A stretch of DNA of 64,000 bases from Volutella citrinella. Taxonomy: Eukaryota; Ascomycota; Sordariomycetes; Hypocreales; Nectriaceae. The notes below the pieces were generated by a model that saw only the letters and a list, made by a program, of their open reading frames with translations, made no database searches and was not told the DNA's origin. Shown here one piece after another: positions 44,688 to 54,432 of this stretch. The stretch spans positions 4,241,429 to 4,305,428 of the forward strand of contig JAWZSP010000007.1 in the NCBI GenBank assembly GCA_034401135.1. Reading direction: 5' to 3'. The position numbers were made by a program, and so were the translations under genes. Position 1 is the stretch's first letter. Every line of letters begins with the position of its first letter.

Positions 44688-47357
44688 CTATTTATTTCTA
44701 TTTAAGACCTCGCTCGCGGCCCCAGCAATATCATCTACAATCGATCCGTATTCTGGCAACTCCGTGCTGTTATCCAATAGGCCAAGGTAGTAAGTCTATG
44801 AACTGTTAATCCCCATGGCTCAAGCCAAATTTCTGTGGAACAAGAACTTACATCGTCATAGGTGCCAAGTTCCTTAGGGTGGGTACCATTGCCCCAGAAC
44901 CGGAAACGGCTGCGTCATTGTGTTAATTGTGGCCATCATGCTGTGTCTGACCTTGGTAGTCAACTTACTTTCCAGATGGGTAAGTGAACTTCCAGTCCTG
45001 AGCCCGAAAGTTCTTGGCAGCTTCAATGATAGAGACTCGGCTTCCAGGGAAGCACATTGGCAACCCTATTATTCGAATGTCAGACATACCCACTGCACCC
45101 ACCAAAAGGCGACGCGAGGTCTCTTACCGCTCTTTCCACTCTTCCACCACGATCTGCAAGGCTGCATAAAGACGGTTCTCTGAAGCCACAGAGCGGCATG
45201 TTCCAAAAAATCATCTGTGGCCTCCCTTGTTGGCTCCATGGACGAAATCTGTTCCGTGGACATCATGTTGACCTTGAGCACGTTAGCATAGTCACACACC
45301 GGAGAATACATCTGTCCTAATAGCACTGACCCAGTTCAAGAAGCTCTCGATCATAATTTCAGAAATGGGAACGGCTGATCCATCTACCAGAGGCGTTAAT
45401 TCATAGCGTTCACAACAGCAAATTGAAAACTTACGAGCAGTGGGACCCCATGGTCCACAGGTGAAGAAGTAGTTGGGGAAACCGGGAGAAGCCATCGAAA
45501 GATAGCAATCGGGCTGAGAGACATTAGTCCGGTGACACATTGGTATGCTAGCAGTAACAGACTTACGTCATTCTTCGACCACTTGTCTTGGAGATTGACA
45601 CCTCGGGACATGATGGGGAAATGGGGAACATAGGTCGAGTCAAAACCAGTCGCCTGTCAGGTGGTTAGCAGGTTAAAACAGTAGAGAAGAATGGTTCGCG
45701 CGTACGCAAATGAAGACATCAACTTGGTGCTCCTTGCCTTCAGCATCCAGAAAGCCATTCTCTGTCATCTCCTGTAGACCCTCAAAGAACATGTGAACCT
45801 TCTCGTGTTTCAACGTTTCTAAGTATCCAGGGCCTGTGGTGGGTCTTCGGCAACCAACAGACCAGTTCTTGGGGATGACCTTGTCGATCAGATCAGGCCG
45901 GCCTTCCAGCTTCCTCTTCATATCTTCCACACATAGCTACGAACGTTAGCGAACCCCAGTCTGTCGACGTTATGACGTAGGTAGTTTACCTTTGTTACCC
46001 TCACCGAGTCCTCAGTGCCGGACATCAAGACTTGAGCAAACGAGCTAACGCAGTCAGCGCCCGCCCTGAACATGAGGGGTCCACTTGATTCAACCTACTT
46101 TCCACGGTGCTCCAAGGCCTTTCGATACTTGAGATAATAGGCGGGATCGTCCTTGAATTGCTGGAGCTGTTCTGGCGTGTACTTGAAGTCCGCTTTGCCA
46201 GTGTCGGAGGGAAGAACATACGTCGGCTGCCTGACCCAGTGATAGATCTTGTTGACATCGTTGACGATGGCAGGAAGGATTTGGACACCGGAGGCTCCGG
46301 TTCCGAGGACTGCAACATTTTTCCCCTTGAGATCCAAGTCGTCGGGATAGCGGCTAGCGTGAACAAAGGCGCCTTGGGACCATCAGCTTAGCTGCATTCT
46401 ACAGGCCATCAAGTGAAGGCACGTACCCTTGAAAGCGGAGGAGTTTTTCAACTCGGGCCACTTGGGATGGTGAAGACATCCAACGCAGGAGATGACCACT
46501 GGATTATTTTGTAAGTCAACAAACGGGACTAGGGCTTCTAAGTTTAAAGAGGGAAGGAGATCACCGCACCATCGGCAGTCTTGACTAAGATTTGGCCAGT
46601 CACTAGGTCCTTAATAGTGACCGACCATTGGCAGTCATCATCACTCCATTCAGCACTGATGACCTCAGAGCGCATTCGAAAGTACTTTGCCAATCCGTTT
46701 TTGGACACCAAACCCTGGAGATAGTCGCGAATCTCTGGACCTTTTGCTATAAGTCCGGTCAGAGGCCATCCACTAGACGGATGATGAGGGTGTAAAACGT
46801 ACAATAAAAGCTTGGCCAATCTGTGGATATCAAGGTCAGACTTGGATGAATCAAATGGAGAGCGCAACCACTAGCTTACCAGGGATCGTGTCTTTGATAA
46901 ACTGATAGGTGATACCCTGCATATCCGGTCAGCAAACTGTCGCCTCAATTTTCTTGAGGCTTTCCGTACGGGATTATCGCATGCTAGGCCTGGGTACCTA
47001 ATGATAATGGTTAGAGCAGATTCAGACAGCGCATGCGTGACGGGCATACTTGTTCCAAAACCAGTTTCCACCATAGTTGGTTCCTTGCTCATAAATTTCA
47101 AGTTCCACGTCCTCGTTTCGTCGGGTGACCTGCATGGCCAGAGAAATTCCAGACATTCCTGATGTCATATTAGCCACGGAGGCGCCAGAAATGAAAGCCG
47201 CCGGGCGTCATCTTGGCTCACCTGCACCAATGCCAATGATCTTCTTCTTTGAAGGGGCAAGCGCGGGGCGCTCATCAATGGTGTACCCCCTCGCATTCCT
47301 CTTGGGCCAGATGCCCTCCCTAATCTGGGAGGGAACATCAAGGTCAAGGCTTCCCAT
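44688..47357 (-). CDS. Baeyer-Villiger / flavin-containing monooxygenase
   Basis: From ATG 47357 (MGSLDLDVPSQIREG) to TAG 44688-44690, with about ten short introns. First FAD fold IIGIGAGMSGISLAMQ, then GGNWFWNKYPGLACDNP (FAD/NADPH contact region). CVGCLHHPKWPEL is followed by the signature FKGAFVHASRYPDD, which fits the type I consensus FxGxxxHxxxWP except for Tyr in place of Trp. The second Rossmann motif VAVLGTGASGVQ binds NADPH. The C-terminal part has PNYFFTCGPWGPT, CRSWW and FRFWGNGTHPKEL. The enzyme inserts one oxygen next to a ketone, making an ester or lactone. All exons I could join stay in frame, so it looks intact. The last exon ends close to an LTR fragment. Exon borders not all fixed. 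Confidence 0.87.
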
Positions 47358-48344
47358 GATGAACTAGAGAGATAAAGAATTGGTGATGTGAAGTTCAACG
47401 TTTGGTCTTGCAGTGCCAATGGACGGCTGTTGAACTAAAACACTCTGTTCAATTGGTTGGTAAATAATGCTGGTCGAAAGGTGATGATCGACTCAAAGCA
47501 GAGCCCGCCCATCGACTTAAGACTATTGCGTATACGTCGGGCTTCGGGATGGAGAGGACTGTGAGGGTAAAGAATGCCGCTTCCATTCCAGCCCCGCCGC
47601 ACTCCGTTCAAGCCACTTTGGCCCACCCATGACTGTCAGAATCAACGCCGTGTGGGTTTATTCCGACTAGATTCAGGGAGTAAGTATCCAATGGTTGTGC
47701 GAGGCCGCGCCCCGCGGGCTGCGGTAGGCGAGGGAGGTTATCGGTGGCAAAAGGGGGGGGGAGGGGCGGTAAAAGCCTCCCGTTACGCAGCGATAAGGAC
47801 TCTTCGGTGCCCGAGAAAATGCCGTGGCGGATGACTGAAATACGCTGGTCGGATACGTGAGAGGCCATCTCCGAGTCGGGTAACGAGCCGCCACCAGCTT
47901 TTTGGCCGCAATGATTGGGGACTCGCTAGCGTGTGCGGGGGCTTGCCGCCCCGCGACACCGGATTTTGCCGCGCATGGTCGATAAGGCCGGCATGTATCT
48001 CGGGCTATCTCAGCCGAGGCGCTGCGTAGGGGCAGTTGAGAGCGAGTTGCATCCGGGGTGCTGGCGTGCCATGCGCCGCCGCGAAAAAACTGGCGGGAAT
48101 GCATCATGATCGCATCTCGACTGAGCCTCAACTGAGCCCTCTAATGTTACCGACTCTAGACAAGGGAAAAGTTCAGTTGGGATTTACAATATGGAACCGT
48201 CCAACTAAGACATCTCTTCGACAAGACCGTCTTGCGGTGGCCCGGACATATCAATATCAGAACTGAGAAACGTACACATGGTAGCTGCATTGTCAATCAC
48301 GCTAGATTTCGCCCTCTACTTCTTTCAGAGCTACTGGAGGCTAC
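47358..48344. promoter_or_regulatory. Upstream region of the Baeyer-Villiger gene
   Basis: Nearly 1 kb between two minus-strand genes; GC-rich with a G-run near 47753. Overlapping short frames on both strands look like composition artefacts. Confidence 0.4.
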
Positions 48345-49654
48345 TTAGTGTACAAAAAGAGGACTGTCGCTTTTTAATCCGGGGAGATCATGGGCCTGAA
48401 ACCCTGCCTCTCGGCTCAACAGCACCGCCTTCCTGGCTCTGGGCCTCATTTCGGCCTCATAGTCAGACACCGCCTGCTCCAGGGTCTTCTCTTGTTTATT
48501 CCACTGCTCCAACTGAGACGCCAGCTTGATGGCGTCTAGCATACCATGGTTTACTCCTTCTCCCCGGTCTATCATCACGTTAGCTTGGTTCTGCACGACC
48601 TTGGAGCCTAAGAGGGCTTACACATAACCATCGGATGCGCAGCATCTCCGAGAATCGTGACCTTTCCCTCAGAGGAGGGCCAAACCTCGGGTGGCCAGTC
48701 CTGCAACTTGATATCGATCACTTCAATCTCGGTCTTAATATCAGACAAGGCTTCGGCAAACCCGCTAAAAAACGACGAAGCGATTTCCTTGAACAGCAAC
48801 AGCTTCTCTTCGTTAGTCTTTGGCATAGGGCGACCGAGAAGCTCAGGTCTCCAGCTCATGTTAAACTGTCCCTCATAGTATTCGCTTTCAGATCCAATGC
48901 TTTCGTTGGAGACTGGGGTAGAGATGATAGAAAACAAGAAGAATATTCCGAAATCAGGTAAGGTGCCTTGCCACAGCACGGGGCATTTCTTCATGAAGAA
49001 TTCGGCTGACTTCTTGCCCATCCTGCTCTTGAGCCCGATCTGCTCCAGCGGGATATCATTCAACTTGCCGAGTTCACGTCCTACGAGCTGAAACTTGGAA
49101 GCACTGGTTTTTCCATCACAGGCAGCAAGCATGCGACCACTGACCTGCGTACCGTCTGAAAGATTGACCTGTACCCCTTCCGCCGTGCACTCGTAGCCCT
49201 TGACGGCCTTGCCCCAGTTGATTTCGATACCCTCTGCCAAGAACTCGCGCAGTCTAGAACGAGAGATGCGCACATATGTGCCGACCTCAACATCAAATTT
49301 AGGAATTCCGGTTTTCAAGTCAATCCACCTGAATGGAAGCGTCGCTATTGCCATGTTAGTATCCGAGGTCCTTTGACGAAGTTTCGGCGCATATCTCATC
49401 TTACCCTTCGACGCCGCTTCAGGATCGACATGCATCCGGAACAGCTGCTGATAAAAGTCCTCGGGTAGGCTCTTCTTCAATTCTGGTAGGATCCAGTGGA
49501 GCGTAATGGCCCAACCTCCGTAGCGCGAGTCTGCAGCAGTATCGCGCTCATAAACTTGGAACGGGATGCCGGCCATCTTCAGCAGTCGGGCCAGCAGAAG
49601 CCCGACCATGCCGGCTCCGGCAATAATAACAGGAGGGCACTTGGTGATGGACAT
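48345..49654 (-). CDS. Group A FAD-dependent monooxygenase (salicylate hydroxylase-like)
   Basis: Model complement(join(48345..48568,48622..49654)), 418 aa; the 53-bp intron (GTAAGC...GATAG) joins GDAAHPMVM to YRGEGVNHGM, rebuilding a conserved FAD-contact motif. Dinucleotide-binding GAGMVG at 13-18, CDGKTSASK in place of the DG motif, and GDAAHPM as the GD motif. No membrane segment. Such enzymes hydroxylate aromatic or polyketide substrates using NAD(P)H and O2. It is divergent from the DHA1 transporter and lies 1 kb upstream of the Baeyer-Villiger gene on the same strand, so two flavin oxygenases sit side by side. Confidence 0.9.
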
Positions 49655-50286
49655 GTTGAGCGGTGGTTGCCAGTGCTTCAGACTTTGTCAGAAATGTTGA
49701 ATCGATTTAGCGGATAGATGCCAGGTCAGTCCATCCGCTTACGAGGGGATAGGCGCTGGATTTGTAGCTGGATCTCTGGCTAGGCCAAGTGAAAACCGGC
49801 AGTGATGTAGTAGATCGCAATATGGTAGTGCGCGGTCGGAACCAAGCCACTGATCTCCTGGTCACCCGCCCGCCAGTAGTCGGGATTGACCCACGTCAGC
49901 CATCGGGAGGACAAGGACGAGGATGCAAATGCCGAGTTTCGACCCAACACTCTTCCTCACCCACACCATTTCGCCCAGATAATTCCAGAATCGAAGCCAA
50001 TTCAAAATCCTACTCTTTATTTGTCCCGGGCCACGGTCCAATTGCAGGCAGCTCAGCAGAGAGACCACCTACTCACGTGCATTCAAGACCATTCGCCAAG
50101 TCCACCCTTTAACCCATGAATACCTACCCTGGACGAGCCGACAGAATTTCGAAGACTTTCAAACCATACAGAACAATAATCGAATGAGATTTTACGACAC
50201 GACGGGCGAATGCTAAAAGGGCCACGCATGCCAATCCGTTTCGTGTGTTGACACATGCCAAGAGACGTCGAATTGCCACTCCAAAG
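49655..50286. promoter_or_regulatory. Divergent promoter of flavin monooxygenase and DHA1 transporter
   Basis: About 630 bp between start codons; no repeated operator identified. Confidence 0.4.
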
Positions 50287-52089
50287 ATGGCCAATCAACA
50301 TCACATTGGCCCCGTTGCCGTCGGTGAAAACACCAACATAACGCACCTATATCTCACATTCGACGGGTCAATTCCGGAGCCTAACCGAGCGCATCTCTCT
50401 GACAATGAGCTGCCTACACCACCAGACCTCAACGTTTACCAAGATCCACACAAATGGCCACTTTCTCGAAAATCATTGATGCTTTTCCTAGTATGCGTCG
50501 CGACCTTTGCCACTGCATACACAGCGGGCGCCTACTCTCCCGTCGCACCACTCATGGTAGCGGAATTCGGTAGCTCCCACACTGCCGTGATGGCAGGCAT
50601 CACCATGTATACAACGGGCTTCGCCATTATCCCCATGGCCCTCGCACCTCTTTCGGAAATGAGTGGCAGGTACAGAGTATTTGTTGTTTCTGGCGTTGTC
50701 TACGTCGTCTTCCAGATTGTTTGCGGCTTGGCCACCAACCTGGCTGGCATGCTTGTTGCCCGTTTCCTCTGTGGCTGTGGAGCGAGTGTCTTTAGCAGCG
50801 TAGTCGGTGGTGTCATAGCTGACATGTGGCCCAACGAGAGTCGAAACACACCCATGGCCCTTTTCAGTGGCGCTGTACTGTTAGGCACAGGATTGGGTCC
50901 CCTGGTCGCCAGCGTCATCGTGCAGCGACTGGGCCAGCCTGACCAAGCCCTTAGAGGTATCATAGCCCCGTGGAGGTGGGTGTTTTGGCATCAGGCCATC
51001 TTCGGTGGCCTTCTGGTGTTGGCAATGGCTTGCTGCTTTCACGAATCCCGTGGCAACGTGCTTCTCTGTCGCAAGGCCGGGCAACTGAATTCGTGGTATG
51101 AGATACTGGAGAGCAGAGGCGCGTATGGAGTTTGGATGCCGCCGCCGTCGGCTCGGAAAGTCAACGGCTCTGATCAGGGACAGGAGCCGTCGCTACTCTA
51201 CAACGGGTTGGCTAAAGAAACGAAGTCAACCAATTATTCGAAAGCTGAAGAAAGGGAAGCGCGGGGCTTCAGGCTCGTGAGGGTACGCTGGCGTGTCAGA
51301 GGAGTGCAAGAGGGCGTCTCAACACTCGAGGCCATTTCGGTCTCCGTCATTCGTCCCTTCCACCTCCTTGTTACTGAACCCATTGTATTCTTCTTCTCTT
51401 TATGGGTCTCCTTTGCTTGGGCAGTACTGTACCTGACCTTTGGATTGATCCCACTGATATTTGCCGCGCAGTATGGCTTCAATGCGGAGCAGTCGGGTCT
51501 AATATTCGCCGCCATTGCCATCGGATCAGTTCTTGCCACAGTTTCAGGCATCTTCCAGGACCGTGTCCTTCGATACCGCAGATGGCAACCTCAGAGTAGT
51601 AGCCAACCGCACTGCAAAGACAAGGGCAACTCCGGCTGGAGTTTCATCAGGAGAAAGTTTCCGGTTGATGTACCCGAAGCTAGACTGTACGTCAGCTGTA
51701 TTGCCTCGCTCTTTTTACCACTGGGACTTTTCACGTTGGGGTTCGCAACAAAGCCAAGTCTTCATTGGATTGTGCCAAGCCTCGCTCTCGGAGCAGCCAC
51801 AATAGGAATCTTCAACGTCTATCTTGCCACCTTCAACTACCTAGCCGATAGCTACCAGTCTTTTGCATCATCTGCCCTCGCCGCTCAGTCCTTCTGCCGT
51901 AATGTACTGGGTGGCATCTTTCCTTTGGTCATTGTGCCAATGTTTGCTGCGCTTGGTCAACAAGGCGCATGTGGTCTACTAGGCAGTATTGCCATGGTCT
52001 TGACCTTAGTGCCGTGGGCTCTCATCCTCAATGGTAAGAGAATTAGAGCTAGAAGCTATGTTGCTATGGTGAGTAATACAGATTTTTAG
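50287..52089 (+). CDS. MFS transporter, DHA1 family (12 TM segments)
   Basis: Intronless, 600 aa from ATG 50287 (MANQHHIGPVAVGENT). The DHA1 drug/polyamine hallmark DPHKWPLSRKSLMLF precedes TM1; SEMSGRYRVFVVSG is the motif A region after TM2; VARFLCGCGASVFSS and GLGPLVASVIV fit motifs B and C. A long charged loop (about residues 275-345) joins the two six-helix halves. C-terminal helices include GIFNVYLATFNYLADSY and AQSFCRNVLGGIFPL. Proton antiporter of the plasma membrane, probably exporting a cluster product or toxic intermediate (inference). Last gene of the metabolic cluster. Confidence 0.9.
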   Translation: MANQHHIGPVAVGENTNITHLYLTFDGSIPEPNRAHLSDNELPTPPDLNVYQDPHKWPLSRKSLMLFLVCVATFATAYTAGAYSPVAPLMVAEFGSSHTAVMAGITMYTTGFAIIPMALAPLSEMSGRYRVFVVSGVVYVVFQIVCGLATNLAGMLVARFLCGCGASVFSSVVGGVIADMWPNESRNTPMALFSGAVLLGTGLGPLVASVIVQRLGQPDQALRGIIAPWRWVFWHQAIFGGLLVLAMACCFHESRGNVLLCRKAGQLNSWYEILESRGAYGVWMPPPSARKVNGSDQGQEPSLLYNGLAKETKSTNYSKAEEREARGFRLVRVRWRVRGVQEGVSTLEAISVSVIRPFHLLVTEPIVFFFSLWVSFAWAVLYLTFGLIPLIFAAQYGFNAEQSGLIFAAIAIGSVLATVSGIFQDRVLRYRRWQPQSSSQPHCKDKGNSGWSFIRRKFPVDVPEARLYVSCIASLFLPLGLFTLGFATKPSLHWIVPSLALGAATIGIFNVYLATFNYLADSYQSFASSALAAQSFCRNVLGGIFPLVIVPMFAALGQQGACGLLGSIAMVLTLVPWALILNGKRIRARSYVAMVSNTDF

Positions 52090-52582
52090 AAATGAAACTC
52101 AATCTAACGGGCTTTCTTTAGTCAACACAAAATTAATTTATTTTTTTACACTTTATAACTCCGCCGCGGGCATTAGCCAGAGCCCGCCCGTTTACGGATA
52201 TGGATGGCAATGTGAGTCTGGTTGTCCTAAGGGTGGTCAGGCTGTCGCAGCCTTACCTCTAAGATAGAATTTTATATTGGTAGTTCTTAGTCAGTTAACC
52301 AAACTGGGCGGGCCCCGTGTCTGGAGCCGCGCCCAAATTGGGCCAAGGGACTTACTAATCTATGCAATGCTGCCCAATTCCCCTCACGTCCTTGCCTAAG
52401 TTTCGAATTCAACAAGGCTAAGAAAAGTATAAATCACTACTATCGAGCTACAACAGGTTTGCTTCGCTGTCGAGGCTATTTTATCCTTGCTTGTTATATG
52501 AAAACGAAGAACTCATGACTTTACTGCTTTTTTCTCAGCTAATTACAAATTCCTTTTCCTAATAAACCCTGATCCTTTTCCG
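52090..52582. other. Intergenic region at the cluster's right edge
   Basis: Contains GC-rich blocks (GCCCGCCCG at about 52183, GGGCGGGCCCC at about 52306) in an AT-rich background, which might be a decayed transposon end. I cannot support a specific element. Confidence 0.3.
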
Positions 52583-53411
52583 ATGACCCCAAAAAGTCTT
52601 TGCCGAGACTGTCAAGTGCTTCAATCCTTTGACGGAAAACATGGAGATCACTTCGCGAAGCTTGACGATGGGAGTCTGAGGCTGAATACAGGGGTAGGTG
52701 AGACGAAGATGCCATATCGCCAACAAGATGTTTTACCTACGCTACCTACGATGAGAGCAGCTGCCATGGCTGGCTGTGAATTCTGTTCCCTTGTGCGTTG
52801 GGCACTCAGGCGCAGATACGTATCAGCTGACGATGGCGACAGCTACCGGACTCGTGGATTACTGATCAACAACCTTCGGTTCCATTGGAAACATGATTCA
52901 TTTGCAAATGCTCTACGTGGAATCGTGTCATTAGCCTTTGTGTCCATCGATGTGACAAATCAGGCTACGACCGATCCGATTGATATCATCTATTTCGAGG
53001 TCCATGGTCCACAAGGTAAAGAACAGCCCATGATATAATCCACTTATTTAAACCTTGTAAACTTACAAATATAGAATCCTGCGCAAATTTGCTCAACTTG
53101 ACCTCGGGTGGGCCCCTGTGGATGAGTGTATCTCGTTGATAAAGGATTGGTTGAGTCAATGTGCGTCTACTTGTTGGCGAGAGCAAGTCACCGGCGACCT
53201 GCCTGTTAGGCTCATAGATATCGTAGATCGACCTGATCAGGCGGATCCATGCCTTGTCAGGACTTCCGCACCATCTCGATGGAGACTTGGGGATTCGCTG
53301 GTCTCCGAGTCTATGCGCCACTATGCTATACTCAGCTACTGCTTAGGCAATGCACCGCAGTTTACGATGAAGAAAGAAACCCTTAAGTGTGGAAACCCAG
53401 GTCAGGGTTAG
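52583..53411 (+). pseudogene. HET-domain gene, truncated and frameshifted
   Basis: Exon 1 (ATG 52583) has an N terminus typical of HET proteins: paired cysteines (LCRDCQVL) and MAGCEFCSLVRWAL, an N-terminal region common in these genes. After a putative intron (GTAAAG...ATATAG, near 53015-53074) the frame LPVRLIDIVDR and YAILSYCLGNAPQF matches the start of the HET domain, where the usual motif is YAxLSxCWG; Trp is Leu here. The splice phases do not agree, and the frame stops at 53411, just after HET block 1, at an AT-rich boundary. HET proteins trigger incompatibility cell death between different strains; this copy lacks most of the domain. Confidence 0.7.
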
Positions 53412-53570
53412 GCCGACCTTAGGAAATCGAGGGGTACACTTTTTTTGAAAAATAGAAAATAAACCTTATAGCGATTTAAACTGATTTATTTCTTAATTTC
53501 TACCTCTTCCCTTTTTTTCATATCTATTTTTGCTAATTAGTTATCGATTTTTAAAGATCGTAGGGTATTA

Positions 53571-53720
53571 GTGGGTCTCACGCAAAAACATCATTGGCCC
53601 TGAGACTGGGCCGGTGGGTCTCACGCAAAAATCACCATTGGCCCTGCGACTGGGCCGGTGGGTCTCACGCAAAAATCACCATTGGCCCTGAGACTGGGCC
53701 GGTGGTCTCACGCAATAACA
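53571..53720. repeat. 44-bp tandem repeat, about 3.4 copies
   Basis: The phrase GTGGGTCTCACGCAAAAA starts at 53571, 53614 and 53658, and a shorter form GTGGTCTCACGCAA at 53702. Each unit ends in GACTGGGCCG. Copies are nearly identical, so the array is recent or homogenised. AT-rich sequence (53411-53570) separates it from the HET remnant; it lies just upstream of the AT-hook ORF. Confidence 0.85.
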
Positions 53721-53784
53721 ACTCGACCTGGGCATACCCAAACAACGTAAAACAAACAGAGCTTTTTAATAAAGACCTATTATT

Positions 53785-54408
53785 ATGCCGGCTCACGCTA
53801 CAATCCCTTCTATACCTAGGCGCCGAGGTAGACCAAAATTAGATTTAACCGAAGAACAGCGAGCAGAACGACGACGCGCACTCGAGAGAGCGCGATCCTA
53901 TCGTCACTATCACCAGCAACAAGCACGAGCCATCGCGCCGACCGAGACGCGCGCAGGCATTCACCACAACGCGCCTCACCTACCAGCACTGCCGTCTACC
54001 ACTGATCCAGTCATCGGTCTGCATATAGAACCGAATATCTCGATCCCTGTGCCGGCTGAAGAGCCGCCCTCCCCTCGGCCCGTGGCAGAACCACCTCGCG
54101 ACCAGCAAGACGCGCTGCAGCATGGTCGACCCGTCTGGAACCCGGTCGAGAATACAAGGGCGATCCAATCGACACAAGACGACAGTCAAGATCGCAATCG
54201 CCTTTTCGAGAACTCTCGTACCCAACTCGAGATCGTGTCTAAAGGCGGCGATGCAGCAGATGCCGTCGTGCTGGAAAGCCAGGCGAATGCCGACCAAAAC
54301 AATACTCGAGACGAGGAGCTGCGGTCACTAACCGATACGGTTGATCAACTGCTTATCAGTCCACACAATGGATCACGTTCGGGTTGGTTAAGCATCGTGC
54401 TTATATAA
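53785..54408 (+). CDS. AT-hook-containing N-terminal ORF (family not recognised)
   Basis: 207 codons; starts MPAHATIPSIPRRRGRPKLD (first ATG 53785). RRRGRPK is an AT-hook core that grips the minor groove of AT-rich DNA, followed by a very basic helix (EEQRAERRRALERARSYR) and a disordered Pro/Gln-rich tail. It ends 24 bases before the 1358-aa ORF and on the same strand. Lack of its own globular domain suggests it may be the first exon of that gene, but I found no splice pair with matching phase. Unknown function; nuclear DNA binding is inferred. Confidence 0.55.
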   Translation: MPAHATIPSIPRRRGRPKLDLTEEQRAERRRALERARSYRHYHQQQARAIAPTETRAGIHHNAPHLPALPSTTDPVIGLHIEPNISIPVPAEEPPSPRPVAEPPRDQQDALQHGRPVWNPVENTRAIQSTQDDSQDRNRLFENSRTQLEIVSKGGDAADAVVLESQANADQNNTRDEELRSLTDTVDQLLISPHNGSRSGWLSIVLI

Positions 54409-54432
54409 GAAAGGTCCCCACAGGCTGACCCT

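Noticed and set aside
22981..52089. Classical secondary-metabolite cluster with a core synthase
   Set aside because: No PKS, NRPS, terpene synthase, DMATS or RiPP precursor was found among the genes.
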